From positions 6,847,414 through 6,911,413 of the forward strand of contig KL647288.1 of NCBI GenBank assembly GCA_000727475.1: DNA of 64,000 bases, in the 5' to 3' direction. The DNA is from Sarcocystis neurona (lineage: Eukaryota > Apicomplexa > Conoidasida > Eucoccidiorida > Sarcocystidae). The notes under the pieces were generated by a model, which worked only from the letters and a program-made list of their open reading frames with translations, made no database searches and was not told the DNA's origin. The translations under genes and the position numbers were made by a program. Positions 35,301 to 48,200 of the stretch are shown in pieces (position 1 is the first letter of the stretch; each line of letters opens with the position of its first letter).

Positions 35301-38300
35301 GCCTGCTCCCTCCGCCCTGTCCAAACAGACTGCCGCGGTCGCGGCCTCCTCCTCCTTGCTGCTGCTGCTGATGTGGTTGCTGCTGCTGCTGCTGTGCGTG
35401 GGGTTGCTGCTGCTGCTGGCGTGTATGCGCATAGCTGCGACCGTGGTGCTGTGTGTCTCCTGCAGCCGCAGCAGGCGAGACTGGCGCGCCTGCGGTCCCC
35501 ACACTTGCTGCTGTTGTCGTCGGCTGCTGCACACCACTTCCATCTATCGGCAGCTGCGGCGCCGCTGGGGCAGGTACGCCTCCGCTGACGCCGCCACGCT
35601 TTCCTCCTGCTGCTGCTCCTCCTGCGCTGCTGCTGTTGTTGCTCGGACGATCATATGCCCTCCCGCCTGCTGAAGACCCGTAACTCGCCACTTCCAAATC
35701 CTGCTGCAGCAGCTGCTGCTGCTCCTGCTGCAAATGCTGCTGCTGTGGCTGCACTTGCTGCTGCTGGGACAGCTGCTGCTGTTGCTGTTTGCTCAGAACT
35801 GCGGCTCCCATGTGGAGAGGAGCAGCACCGCCACGCAGCAGAGGAGGAGAGGAATACGCCTGCTGCTGCTGCTGGTTCTGGCGAACACGTGCTGCGTAGT
35901 GCGTGTCCATCCCCTCTGCTGTTGTCGTCAGTACCGGCGTCTCACACACGGCAGTGGATCCCCCGTTCCCTGCTGCCACTGCTTCCTGCTGCTGCTGCTG
36001 CGCGTAACCTCCAGGTCCTGCGGTGGCGACAGTCAGCCCTCTTGCTGCTCCTGCCGCCTCTGCGGCCCTGCACGTCCCCCTGGTACCGGGCTGCATCCGC
36101 TGCTGATTCTCCTGCAACTGCTGCAGTTGCTGCCGATGCACCGATGATGAGCCGAGGTGGTCAGGCGCGGCGTCTTTCGTCACTTCCTCGGCTGTTGGTG
36201 CTGCTGCAGTTCCAGGCACAGGCAGCAGCGCCGCTCCAGCGACCGGCATGCTTCGGGGTGCAATGTGCAGAGGGGGAGGAGGAGGCGGAGGCGCACCGGG
36301 AGTCGCAGTCTGCAGCGTGGCTGTCTCCTGCTGCTGCGGGTGAACTTGCTGCTGCAGCAGCTGCTGCCGCTGCTGCAACTGCGGCTGCGGCTGTGGTTGC
36401 TGGTCTTCTGTCGTCGCTCCAGCAAGGACTGCAGCTACCCCGCGCAGCGTAACATCTGCTCTGCCCGCCGGTGGCGCTGCTGCCGACGACGGTGGATTCT
36501 GCGACATCGCCAACGACGGAGGTGGCGGAGGCGGGGCAGCTGCGCTGCCTGCAGTAAACGTACGCAGATTCACCGTGCCGAAGGTCACGTCCGGGACAGC
36601 TGCGAGGCTGACAATATGTGCGCCAGTGATGCTGCTGCTGCGTCTCCCTGTTGCTGTCGCTGGCTGCTGCTGCTGCAACTGTGTCCCCATCGCGACGAAG
36701 CAATCCTCCTGCAGCTCCCCGGTCAGAACGTCAAGCTTTGCGACCACTCCCGACGCCACCGTGCTGCAGCGCAGCGGCATCACCACTGGCTGCTGCGCCA
36801 TACTTGCTGCTGCTCCTGCTCCTGCTGTTGCTCCTGTTCCTCCTGCTGCTGCTCCCACGGCCGGTGCCCCTTTGCCTCCGCTGGCCGCAGGCGCTGCTGC
36901 CTCGGCAGCGCAGCTAGCAGTAATCGAAGCACTTACGACCACAGGGGGTGCTGCTGCACCGGCTGCAGCAACCGTCGGCCTTCCCCCCGGCATTTCCTCC
37001 TGCTTCTCTTTTGCATCTCCGGTGCTGCTGGGCCCTTCCTTCTGCTTGGGCTCCCGCTGCTGCTGGACCAACAAATGTTGTCGCTGCTCCTGTGGCTGCT
37101 GAGGTTCTGCCGCTGCCTTGCGTTCAGTCACCACCGCCTGCTGCTGCTTCCCTTCAGGTGTTGCTGCTGTTTCTGCCCCTGGCTTGGGAACGACTGCAGC
37201 TCGCTGCTGCTCCTGAGCCTTCTGCGTCGCTGCAGCAGCAGCCGCTGGTGCGCTTGTTGTTGCTTCTTTACTCGGCTCTGTCGCGGCACAATCACCGCTG
37301 CCTCTTCTCTCCCGCTGTTGCTGCCCACTACCAGCAGCGCCGCCGCTGCCGACCTCTTCCTGCCGTTGCTGCTGTTCAGCCGCGGGTGCGGCTGCAGTGT
37401 GTTCAGTAACTTCCCTCTTCGCTGCCGCTGAAGCAGCAGAAGTTTCCTCCTCACCTCCTGCTACACTCTTGTCACGCTTGGGGGTATCTGGTTCTTCCTG
37501 CTGCTGCTGCACTTGGTGCTGCAGCTGCGGCGCTTGCTGCTGCTGCTGTTGCGAAGCGCGCACGGGTGCTGCTGCTGGTGCAGGTTTCTTCTCGAGAAGT
37601 CGTGCAGCCCAAGAGCGTGCAACGGGGGTCTGCTGTTGTTGTTTCTGCGTCGAAGCCGCTGCAGCAGCTGCTGGCGAAGAAGAAACAACAGCTGCCCGAC
37701 TTGTCCCTGCTGCGGATGATAATGAAGACCCGCTTTCCTTCGACGCCATGCTGCTGCTAGACGCGCATGCCGTCGCAGCCCCGTCCACCAGGAGCTGCGG
37801 CTGACGCTTGTTTTTCTCTGCCGCTTTTGCGGCACTTGCCAGTCCAGGAAATGCGGCTGCGGCAGGAACAGCTTTAACTTCGCCTGCAACCGCGCCTGCA
37901 CGCTGCTGCTGCGACTGCTTCTGTGCTGCTGCTGCTACTCCTCCCGCTGCGTCGGGTGCCGCAGCAGACGCCACAGGACGCGACGGGGTAGCGGCAGACG
38001 CAGCAGAGAAACAGCCACCCGCAGCAGGCGCTGCCCACTGATGCTCCAGGTCATCCACTTCCCAGTCCGCAACAGCACCACCACCTTCTTCCCCTCGCTG
38101 TTGCGCCTGCTGCGCATCGTGCTGGTCAGTCTGCTGCTGCTTTCCTGCTGCGAAGGCGGCACCAGACGACCCCGCTGGTGTCGCTGCAGTAGCACCGGCG
38201 GCCGCCACGCCTTTCCCTCTTCCTGCTGCTCCTCCACCTCCACCTCCCACTCCGCCAAGCGCAGCAGGCGACGTGCCCATCTCCGCCGCGTTTCCTCCGC

Positions 38301-38336
38301 TAACACTCCCAGCTTTTCCGATCCTTCCGCTCACGT
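32311..38336 (-). CDS. Giant CUE-like Gln/Ala/Gly-rich protein, exon 2
   Basis: A single 6026-nt exon (about 2009 codons), entered at TTGACTTCGCAG in phase 1 and left at ATGACTAAG|GTATGT in phase 0. The start reads DVSGRIGKAGSVSGGN, then VADWEVDDLEHQWAAP. After that it is almost entirely runs and mixtures of Gln, Ala, Gly, Ser, Pro and His, with scattered Tyr/Arg such as RNLGYNRQQQQQQQAGASYY, short poly-Pro blocks (APPPPPPSLAM) and an aromatic island near the C-terminal third (SAYPYQSYHHHTNLATGYL, SNMYYGPNNLMPHFSMLGGP). The Gln runs are encoded by CAG. The composition is that of a prion-like, disordered region expected to drive assembly with RNA or protein partners; that role is inference. 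No enzymatic domain was seen. Confidence 0.75.
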
Positions 38337-40933
38337 CTGCGAAGTCAACACAAATATCAACACTTTCTCCACCAAGTTTGTATATGCATACACGTGTATG
38401 TACATATATGTGCATATGCCACTATCCATAGACGTCGACGGTTCGTCCACGCAGCGTCTGCAAATACACACACGTATATCCATATATACATATATATATG
38501 CGTCACTATGCACGGGAAACGACACGCATATAACCGCATCCATTCTACATCTACAAACACATACGCACGCATACAAACGCATCTCCTCATTCACCGCACA
38601 CACGCCGACACATACATACATATGCAACAGAACGGACGGCGACACCCACTGAGAGAAGACTGTGGAAAGCAGCGCCAGATCGAGAACATCAGGTGTACCA
38701 TGTGCGCCAGTTTCCCTCACTCGACGCGCCCTCCGGAATGACCGACTGCTGTGTCTACCGCACGGCTGATGTCAGACACTCCTACACAGAGAAGAATCTG
38801 TGTGTCTGCACCTACACATCTATACACATATATTTCCACATGTATGTATGTATATACATGCACGCACACAGAGGGGCACACAGAGACGCATCGTCTCTTC
38901 CAGAAGATGAATCGTCCCCCCATATACCCAGAATCAGCTCGATAATAACAGATGCGACAGAAGCACATACGTATTTCTACTTAGTAGATACGCAAGAGAT
39001 GCATGCACGCACTTGCGGCTCTACGCACACGAACGTCCGTAGCTGCCCACGCCGAGTCTCGACGGGGGAACGTCAAACAGCAAGATATGCGCGCGCCCGG
39101 CGTATTATTGGGCAAAACGTTAGTGAGTCCCTGAACTTGGCGGCCACTATCAACCACACACAAAAGACCTGACGCTGGGTATGTCCAGCAACATGTATAC
39201 AACACGCAGAACCCGCTGGTGAAAGAAGCGACATTCAGACAAGGAGCTCCTGACGTCGCGCAGGGGTTCACACCCTCTCTCCGCCCCCTGCTGTGCGTGG
39301 GTGCAGGGTCCCCAAAGATTCCATATTCACTGCTGGTGTACACACTCGCGCCTACATAACGCGCAAACACATGTCACACACGGAGACCTGGCCTACATGC
39401 TGAACACACACATATATACGAAGTGAAATGACCGCCGACAGGTTGCATTCACAGAGACAATTGACACATCTGCTACACCACGTATACACACAGACATCTC
39501 TCGTATAATAACGTAGACGGGGTTGCTGCGCGTGGCACACACAGACGAGAGGACGCGAAGACGCGACGTAGGAGCCCGAAGAAGATGACGACCAACTCCC
39601 CTGGGACGACACCGCGGCTGTCTACATAGGCAGCTCCACCATGTGCCTGCTTTCGACGTGACCCGCACCTGCACTGGTGCGTGGACGCGCGCTGAGAAGC
39701 CGACATCAAGATCTGCGGAGAAGGCCCGCCGGGCGCCAAAATTCGTAGCAGACACCCAACGCCACCGCACGTGTCGACGCGGGTGTCCTGCTGCGGTGTA
39801 CGTACACCCGGGGCGATACACATTCACTCACTCACCCCGGACATTTTCTTATCTCTCTCTCCCTCTCTCCCTTTCTCTCTCGATTTCTCTCCTCACGGCC
39901 GGGGGGGACAAACGCGTACGCGCGTCTATGCGGATACGCGCACAACATACAGACATGCACGTACCTACACACGCAGCTACACACGCCTACGTATCTACAC
40001 ACACGAGGATTTACATACAGCGCCCTGCTGCTTATAGAGGAGAAACGGAAACGCCCTCACATTTGACCTTCCAAGCATGTATACCCGCTGGGGCTCTTTA
40101 TGCGCATGTGCGTGCCGCTACTAAATATACACGTGTACGCACACAAGTCTGTGTCTGTGGCCGCAGAACGCAGCATACACATGTGGAGCTGAGCGCACAT
40201 GTTCATCTTCGCGTCCTGCTTCACGCGAGGATCTGCCAGCACCCCAGCAGCCCCAAGTCAACCACACCTGCATATACATCTTCACGACCATGTCCATCGC
40301 CCTCTCTTGTAAGGGTCAAGAGTGTGCGAAGTTCACGTACGGCGGCAGCGCAGTCGCTCAGGCACCCGCACATGCGCTCTGCCCGCGGGCGTCTCTGGTG
40401 CAGCTTCAGAAGACGACCGCCCTTCCCACGTGCCCATGCTGTCTACTACGTCGCTACGCAGCGAGAGAAACTCTCCCTACAACCCCCATGCAACGTTTCC
40501 ACCGACGGGCACTGCCAACTACGGAAAGAAGCACAGACGGGATCGCCACCACCACCGCTGCCCCCACAGTGCAGACAACGGACAAGCAGGCGCGTATGCG
40601 TCGCGCTTGCCGAGCCCGCGGTCTACACACCCTGCGTTTTCTCAGACGAATGCGCTACTACTAACAGCAGGCCCCTAGGAACCGGCGCACACATAGAGAC
40701 ACACACGTGTCTCCTACTTACACAGTGCGCCCGCTTCCTAGCACCGCGGAGACATGTCCCCATGTCTACTCACACACACGGAGAGAGACTACGCGCCTCC
40801 TGACTCCCGAGAGATATGCAGATGTCTCCTACGCAGATACAAGTTTTCTGCGTCCAGCGCATGCGCGAAAATACACCACCGACGGCGCAGACGTGAGCAG
40901 CTGTGGGTCGCGGGAAGAAGCGACGTTTCTCAC
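38337..40933 (-). other. Intron 1 of the giant CUE-like gene (2.6 kb)
   Basis: A phase-1 intron from G|GTGAGA at 40933 to CTTCGCAG at 38337 on the minus strand. Its content is ACACAC/ACGTA/CATATA simple sequence and a pyrimidine run near 39850-39900. A plus-strand frame of 386 codons inside it (39643-40803) consists of His/Thr/Arg-rich translation of these repeats and was not accepted as a gene. Confidence 0.6.
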
Positions 40934-43196
40934 CAGGAGGCGCCTGCTGCACTCGCGGGGTGTCGAGTCGTCTGGTGCCGCGCGCAGCCGTTTGTGGTCG
41001 GCGTCTCGTGGCGACTACTCCTCCGCCTGGACGAAAGCCTCGGCCTCCTGCTCTGCCCTTGGTCGACTTGTACTGTTTCGGTTTCTGCGGCTCCTTGCTC
41101 CGGCGGACGACCTCCCAGGTGCCCTGCTCGTGGCCGCGACGTTCCTCGACGATCGCACCGACTGCCGCTTGGACGCGCTCTGCATCGTAGTCTGCGTTCT
41201 TCACCAGCATGTAGACGTCTCGTCTCGAGTAGTTGAAGAATTCCAGAAGTGGGTGGACGTCCTCGACCCACTTCATTCCTCGCGGAGAGAGCTGCGCAAG
41301 GCTGTTCTCGTCCCCACCAACCCATCCCCCGCTGCTGGCCCCCCCGCTACCTCCTCCCCCCCGGGCAGCATGGGTCCGCCTGCTGGTGCCAGTGTCGCCG
41401 CTCGAGTTGTTACCGCTGCTCTCCACACTGCTGCCGCTTCTGCTGCTCAGGCTTTCACTCCCCGCATCGTCGCCTCCCTCGCTGATGCTCTGCACGCTGC
41501 TCCTGCTCTTGCTGTTGCTCTGTTCTGCCCTCTGGCGCTGCTCCTTGTCGCTGCTACTGCCTGCACCATGTCCTCCTCCTCCTCCCCGCTGACTGCTACT
41601 TCCGTTCGTCTTGCAGTGAAACGGATCGCCTTCCTCCTTCACCGGCCTGCTGCTGCTCGTCGCACTGCCACTGTCCATCACAGGGCTCTTCTTCACTATT
41701 CCTCCCGAAGCCACCGCCGCAACCCCCGCCCTAGCACCGCATCCTCGAGGTTCACCCGTAGCCCCGAGTCCTGACGCGCCACCACGCTGGGCAGCCGCAG
41801 AGGAAGATGAGGTGGACGAGGACGATGAGGAGGACGGGGAGGAAGTGAAACGCGATGCTGCCGCCTCCTGCTTCGACTTCAACACTTGCCGTTGCCTTTC
41901 AGCAGCGCCACTCCCTGCCGCTGCTGCAGCTGGGTCCTTCGCCACCCACTGGGCAACACCACCCACTACCTTGCTAGTGGTCCCCCCTACTCCGCCGCTG
42001 CTGTTTGTTGCGTGACTCTTCCCGCTGCTGCTGTGGCTGTTGCCAATGCTGTGGCTGCCGTGGCTGCTCGGGTTGCTGCTGTTAACGCCATTGCTGCTGT
42101 AGCTGTGCTGCCCTGCGCCGCGGCCGCCGCCAGCTGGAGGCGAGGCTTTGCCTTCTCCTCCGCGTCCTTTGCCGTTTGCGCAGCTTGCACGTCCCTGCTG
42201 CTGGTGATCCGGATGAATTTCATCTTGTACGGTGGCGCTCTTGTTGCTCCTCTTCTCTCTGCCGGTGCTGTTGCCGTCTTGTGCCCCATCCCCTGCCTCG
42301 TCCTTCGGCAAGCTGCTGCAGCTGCTCTTCCCCAGCTCATTCTTGTCGCTGCTGCTACGGTTCTTCTCCTCCTTCTCATCGCGGGCGCTGCTGCTGCTCG
42401 TGTTCTTCTCTCCTCCGCCTCCTGCTCCGCTGATGCTGTGCCGCTTCTCCCGGTTACCACTGCTCCTGGCAGACTTCCTGCTACCCTTCTCGACTGTGCT
42501 GTCACTGCTGCTAACGTTGTTGTTGCTCTTGTTACTGTTGTCGTTGTTACTACGGAGTTCACCACCTCCCCTATCTGTGCAGGACGTGTTTGCCTTTCTG
42601 CTGCCGCTGCGTTCGTGCTGGTCACTCCGTTCGGCTGCAGCCGCAGATGAAGGCGACGCTGCTGCGGCAGTCTCGACAACACCTGCCTCTCCGTTGTTTC
42701 CAGCGCATGAGTTCTTCATCTTCTGGTCCTGCTGTTGCTTCCCCTGCTGTTCCTCTACTGTTCCCTGGTGCTCTTTCTCCTTTCCCGCCGTTGCGCTTGT
42801 GGGCTTCTCCGGCCCCGCATCCATCTCCTCCTTTATTCTTCCCGTCTCCTCTTGGTTTTCTGTGTCGCGCTGCTGCTGCTGCTGTTGCTGCTGATACTTC
42901 TCCTCATCCTCGCGATGCCGAGTGGTAAACGCGCGGGAGGAAGACGTAGCCGCAGCGCTTCCCACAAGTACCAGCTGCTGCTGCTGCTGCTGCTCCTGCT
43001 GCTTTGGCGTTTGCCCGTACTGCTGCTGCGGCTGCGCGTCCGCCGCACCTCCAGCAGCGGCGGACAGAGAGGCAAGAGTTGCTGCTGCTGCCACTGCGGC
43101 GGCAGCAGGGGCGAGGGGGGGACTGGAAGGCAGCTGCACGCGACCAGCCTCGCTGCCAGGGAGCAGCGCGGGCGCTGCAGCCACTGTCTCCTTCAT
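40934..43196 (-). CDS. Giant CUE-like Gln/Ala/Gly-rich protein, exon 1
   Basis: First exon (2263 nt), starting at the ATG at 43196 (MKETVAAAPALLPGSEAG). Residues 1-640 are Ala/Gln, then Ser/Lys/Glu/Gly-rich. Residues about 641-705 (41276 down to about 41082) form the only recognisable fold: MKWVEDVHPLLEFFNYSRRD, VYMLVKNADYDAERVQAAVG, then EQGTWEVVRRSKEPQKPKQY. This is a three-helix CUE/UBA-like module. The W(E)V..+(S)K.-KK end resembles yeast Def1 and the plant GBF-interacting protein 1 N-terminal domain, which also sit before long Gln-rich tails. Def1 links ubiquitin to RNA polymerase II removal; that function is only a hypothesis here. An RG-rich piece (GRAGGRGFRPGGG) follows. The exon ends CCTG|GTGAGA in phase 1, matching exon 2. 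Confidence 0.72.
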
Positions 43197-45290
43197 TCTG
43201 CCGCACGAACGCCGGGCGGAAGTCCGCAGCACCAGCACGAAACACGCGGCCGCCGTATTACGGCAGCAGCAGGAAACGATTCGGCAACGATAAACGCCAC
43301 ACTTACAGCGGCAGACCCGCAGCGAGGAAACGTCCAGAAGGGGGGGAACAGTTCTCGCGGCAATACGGCGGCAAGAGAGGCACGTGAGCAGCTTCGGCAG
43401 CAGTACACGGACAGAGTAGCTACTGCTGCTGCTGTTTAACAGCGCAGCAGGGAACGAAGTGTCGACTCTCCTACGGCACTAAACGAAGCACAGTGCCTGA
43501 AGAGAGCAAAAATAAGAAGAAAATGCTGCCGCAGGTAAGAAGGGAGAGGCAGCTGCGCATACCGGTAGCCGCACGTCTACCGGTGGTGGCACCGGGGCTT
43601 TCAGTGGAGAGGCGCGCCACAAGAGCTCCACCCCGCCACGCAGACGGTAGCCGCAGAACAGACCGTTGAAAGTTGCTGATGCGGTGGCGGTCTTTACCTT
43701 CCCCTGCTGCAGCTGTTTCTTGCTGCTGTTTCTTCTTGCTCCTGCTGCTGCCGGGGCAGGGGGAGATTTGGCAATGGGGCTCCTTCACTGCTGCTACCGC
43801 TGCTGCAAAAACGCGGGGACCGCGTAGGAAGAGCAACGAACAAGACGAAGCTAAAGAGATAGTCGCCGTTGGACGGAAACTGAAAAAACAGGCTAGCGGA
43901 AAGCTGCTGGTGGTTCTGCTCATACTGCAAACGCTCATTAACGTAAACTACAGACTTATTGATATTCCTTCGCGCTGCGGCTGCTACTGCTGCTTCTACC
44001 GCTGCAACAGCGACAACGTCCCTTCGCTCTGTTGCTGCTGCTACTGCTGCTGCGGCTGGCGGAGTGGGGTGGGATGCCGAAGGGGGGCCACTACAGCAGC
44101 AGCAGTAACACCCGCTGCGCGCGCGCAGGCTCGCGGAACAGCAGCAGCAGAAACCGCAAGAAACCACCCAAGAGTAACAACGGCAGCAGCGGCGGTGTAG
44201 CAGGACGAGCACCGCGGTAGTGGTACGAGCACCCGTGAAGCGCGGAGCAGAAACACCAGTGGAACCGGCACCGTACCAGCTGAGCGGCCCGGCGGAAGGA
44301 CCGACACGGGTCTCGCGGCGTGTTCTCACGAACATTACAGAAGCGGAACAACCAGTTCAGTAACACAATGAGCGTGCGGTAGTAACCAACTGCGGCTCGA
44401 CTGGCAGAGGGGACATACGCCAGGGGGAGTGAAGTTGATGCGGAAAAGTGTGCTATTCTGTACGGAAAGCGCTACAGCAGTACGAGCAGTCGCCGTACAA
44501 GCAGCATCTGCAGCAGCAAACAAGCAGCAGTCGACACAGCAGTGGTGTACCGGTGGGCGCGACCAGTAGTATGACCACCTGCAGCAGGGGTGCCAGCCCC
44601 ACCAGCAAAAAGAACTGCAGTAGAAGGGAGCCCTGCGGCAGCAACAACAGTAGCAGAAGGGGCTGCAGCTGTACTCAGTGGACCAAGAGTATTGTTGATG
44701 GTCCTGCCCTGCATAGATAGGGTTGCTATTCCGTGTCCCTACACTACCGTACGCGTCGGTCTTGTTCTAGTAAACTTGCCGTTATCGACGCAGACGGTAC
44801 GGCTGGTAAAGCAGTACCTGGTATCGTGTATGTTTGCTCCATGCCGCTGCTCCTGCTGCCGCTGCTGTGCTGCGAACGCCTCCTGCGCTGAGCCTACTTG
44901 TCTTCACGGTGCTGGACGTTATTTATTTTTGTTAGAAGAAGTGCCAAAAAAGTTGGGGGGGAAGAGTCCGGTGACGGGTGAGGCATCGAGGTGTGGGTGC
45001 CGGTCATGTTGCTTGTGCCTTTCCTGCCACTCTTCCTGCCGGCTTTCCTGCCAGTATTCCTGCCAGTTTTCCTGCCAGTTTTCCTGCCAGTTTTCCTGCC
45101 AGTATTCCTGCCAGTTTTCCTGCCACGGGCAGCTGCTCGTGTTGCTACTCGTCGTGCGTTCCAGTCCTGCTGCTGGCTCGACTGCTGCTGCTGCCGTGTA
45201 CGGTGCTTCAACCCGCAGAGGAAAGGTGCATTATACGGAAGTCGCGGCGTGTAATAACACAGCCGCAGCTTGAGCAGTACCAGCCCGGGT
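43197..45290. repeat. Decayed GCA/CTG triplet-rich flank
   Basis: The upstream flank of the giant gene, with interrupted CAG, GCA and CTG triplets in both orientations (for example near 43680-43760, 43970-44180 and 44470-44660). Several frames of up to about 230 codons are open here on both strands, but their translations are repeat-driven (poly-Cys/Leu or Ser/Arg) and none resembles a family. Part may be 5' UTR of the giant gene. Confidence 0.5.
45021..45127 (+). repeat. 12-bp minisatellite, nine units
   Basis: The core TTCCTGCC recurs at exactly 12-base spacing from 45021 to 45117. The consensus unit is TTCCTGCCAGTT, and variants end in ACTC, GGCT, AGTA or AGTT. As the period is a multiple of three it would translate to a four-residue repeat in any frame (for example Lys-Thr-Gly-Arg on the minus strand or Ser-Cys-Gln-Phe on the plus strand), but neither is in a supported gene. 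Confidence 0.93.
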
Positions 45291-48200
45291 AGCGTGCCCG
45301 AATAGTACATCCACAACGGGGGGCAAAATGTGTTTGCCGGCAGGCCGCTTTGGTCCGCTGGTATTCGCGAAGCTGCGCGACCCCGTGCTGTCTGTGGATG
45401 CCTGGATGACGCTTCTGCAGCTAGGTGCTTTCCGTGTTGCTTTGAAGCGTGCTGCCGTGGCTGTTTAGTGCAGTTGCCACTGTTGTGTGCTTGTATGCTG
45501 CCGGATTGAACGGCTGGTACTTACCACAGATTTTGTGCTAAAGAGAGGACCAGAGCCCCCCCTACAGGGAAGCAGTACAGCGCGTTAGATAGCCCGGTGC
45601 CGTAGCTATCTTCGTGATGCTGCGCGTGTTCGAACGTTTCACATACTCGCGGCTCAGGTCTCCAGCAAGTCGAGCTTCTTGCAGGTGAACCAACACCGTC
45701 AGGCTTCAAAGGCACGTACTGCTGAACTACAGGACGGGGTCCTGCTGGTACTGGTAGTGTTGGGTGCTGCTGATGGTTTGCTGACCGTCACACCGGTCTG
45801 CTGCGGTGCAGCTGCTGCTGTGCTACCGGAGACAACACGCGCTGATAGTGAACTCCTGCTGCTGGTCCCGCTTTCCAGGTTGCGCATGCTGGTTAGTCGA
45901 CGGCGGAAACGCGTCATAGTACAAGGGTGGGAAAGAAGAATAAAAGGAGAGAGCAGAAAGAGGGGCACCGCACGCAGCACGAGTAAACGAGGAACGGGCA
46001 GCGACCTTAGCAGCGAAAGCTGCGACGTCCGTGGTGCTGGTGCTTATAGTCGACCGCCAGTGACGCTCCCACGCGTCACTTGATCCTACATTGGATTCTG
46101 CTGTGCTTCCACAGCCGTTTGCCGGTGTGGTACCGACTATGCTTTCGCTTCGTGAAACTTCTCCGCATGGGTCGCAGCTCACTGCTCTTATCCCGTCTCT
46201 GTTCTTGCTGCATCAGCCTCACTATATGTTATATGGAACAGTGTTGTGTATGACTATAATCGACACAATCAATACGCTGCGCTCCCCGTTACCACTTGTA
46301 GTGTGTATGAGTACATGAGAGTCATACATCAATGCATGTACCGAGGCGGAGATACAAATATATACGTATCCTGCGTACACCCAAGCATACCAGTAGGTGT
46401 AAACGCATTCCCCGTATATCTCATGTTTATACGTAGATATATATGCATCTGCGCACGCCCGCACAAGTACACTGCATTCGATACATGCATACGCTTCGAG
46501 TGCGTGAGCGATACGAGTTTGCCACACTCACCCCCACTGACCACCCCGTATACACCAAAGTGTGTTAATGTAGACATTCAGTGTTAATACTGCGCACGGT
46601 CTCCTGTGTAATCACTCAGGTGTAACTACGTGTAAACGCTTCTTTGTGCCCGCTGTCATCCCGGATACATGGGTTACAGCTGAGCAGACGCTGCTGATTA
46701 TAGCTCTTTCCTCGAATTCTCCACTTTAAGTATACGCACACCATGTATACGTTTATGCATACGCAGAAAAGAGGAGGCGCATGTGCGAGAAGTACCCTCG
46801 GCATGCAAAGGTGTCCGCCGGTTGTCCTAGTGCAGCAGTGCAACCGTGGCCTGCTGCACCTTCACCTGCGGGAGCACACACAGCTGCTCCGCACGCTCAG
46901 CCTGGCAGCACCAGTGGGAATGCCGCCCTGGTGCGGTTGATGGTTTTCCGCTCTCCCCTCAACATTAGTAGTTCGCGAATATGAAGAAGTCGCAGTAAAG
47001 GACCGTCCCTGCTCGTAGGTGAAAAGACACAAAATAGTTGTGCCCGGTTCATACACCAAATTCTTGTGCCCAATTCGTAGCAGCCGTGAGCAGATGCGCT
47101 GCGCGAGTTAAGCAGCACGAGCAGCAGCAGTGGACGAAGCAGGACGACTTTATTTTCTTGTGAACAGATGCAGGGTTCCGCAGAGATAAGCATACGTATT
47201 ACACATACATGTGTAGGTGTGTGCAGTCTTCCCTCTTCACCCAACAGCTATAATACCCCTAGAGAAAGAGCCTCTGAAGTCGCCGCTTATATTTGAACAT
47301 TCATTCACATATGCATACAGATTCATAAACGCGTATACATGTACGTACGCCAGATGTGCGAACACGAATGTGATGGGGTGCACTAAGCCAGAATATGTAG
47401 TGGCTCCACCTACATAAAAATATTTATACACGTATATGTATATATATGTATACAGTTGCCGATGATGCCATCATGTACACCTACTTGCAGACAGGTGTCG
47501 CAGTGTACGCAGACAAGGCCGTGTGCACAAACAGGAGCCACTGATGAGGCCTCAGAACTCGTGGTGGTTCCCTATATGCATCGCTCGAGTCTTTACCATC
47601 TACGAGTGCACATTCTTCTTCATGTCTGCGTGGGATATTATGAACTATTAATCCTTGTGTCTCCCCGTAAGATATACATGGTTAGGTACGTGGGATCGCG
47701 ACAAAGCCACGATGAATCTGTTACGCTTATTGAACACTGCTATCTGTCTAACGGTAAGAGGCGGCCCTGCCTGATTTTCACTTGTTGTACCCCTATGTCG
47801 CTATGTGCCTAACACGTGTTCGCGATATGCAGCTGTGTACAACAATATGTGTAAACATTTGGGAAGTACACAGACGCCTTGTTATTAGGGTAGACTTCAA
47901 GCCTACAGACATACCCATATACGTGTGTACAAGCGCTTACGCGAGAAATACGCAGGGGTAACAGATCCGGCGCCCTCTTTTATCCGTAGGATTGATTCAC
48001 ACAAGTGCAGCAGGACACACCACACGGACAAGCATACGTTGTACACTGGCAACCAAATATGTAAGTAAATTTCTGGCACACACCAGTGTCAGGCTTCGAT
48101 CGTTTACGTATTCACTGGGGCTCTGATCTATAAGCGTCCCACTGGTCTCTGCCATCAAATGGTTAGAGCTACGTGTCCTCTACCTGTCGTACACGAGTGG

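Noticed and set aside
33091..37804. Several long plus-strand frames (up to 424 codons) opposite the giant gene's exon 2
   Set aside because: They are antisense shadows: CAG/CTG triplets carry no stop in any of six frames, and the plus translations are Cys/Leu/Arg repeats.
13811..38336. A shared pathway or operon-like unit among the three minus-strand genes
   Set aside because: The genes are separated by 6-8 kb of non-coding DNA and belong to unrelated processes. Eukaryotic gene order gives no support for joint transcription.
39643..40803. 386-codon plus-strand open frame
   Set aside because: It lies wholly inside intron 1 of the giant minus-strand gene. Its translation is His/Thr/Arg-rich repetition of ACAC/ACGTA simple sequence, with no family resemblance.
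44590..45273. 227-codon plus-strand frame with a Cys-rich repeat
   Set aside because: The SCQFSCQ repeat is just the translation of the 12-bp minisatellite. The minus strand is equally open and there is no family match or splice context.
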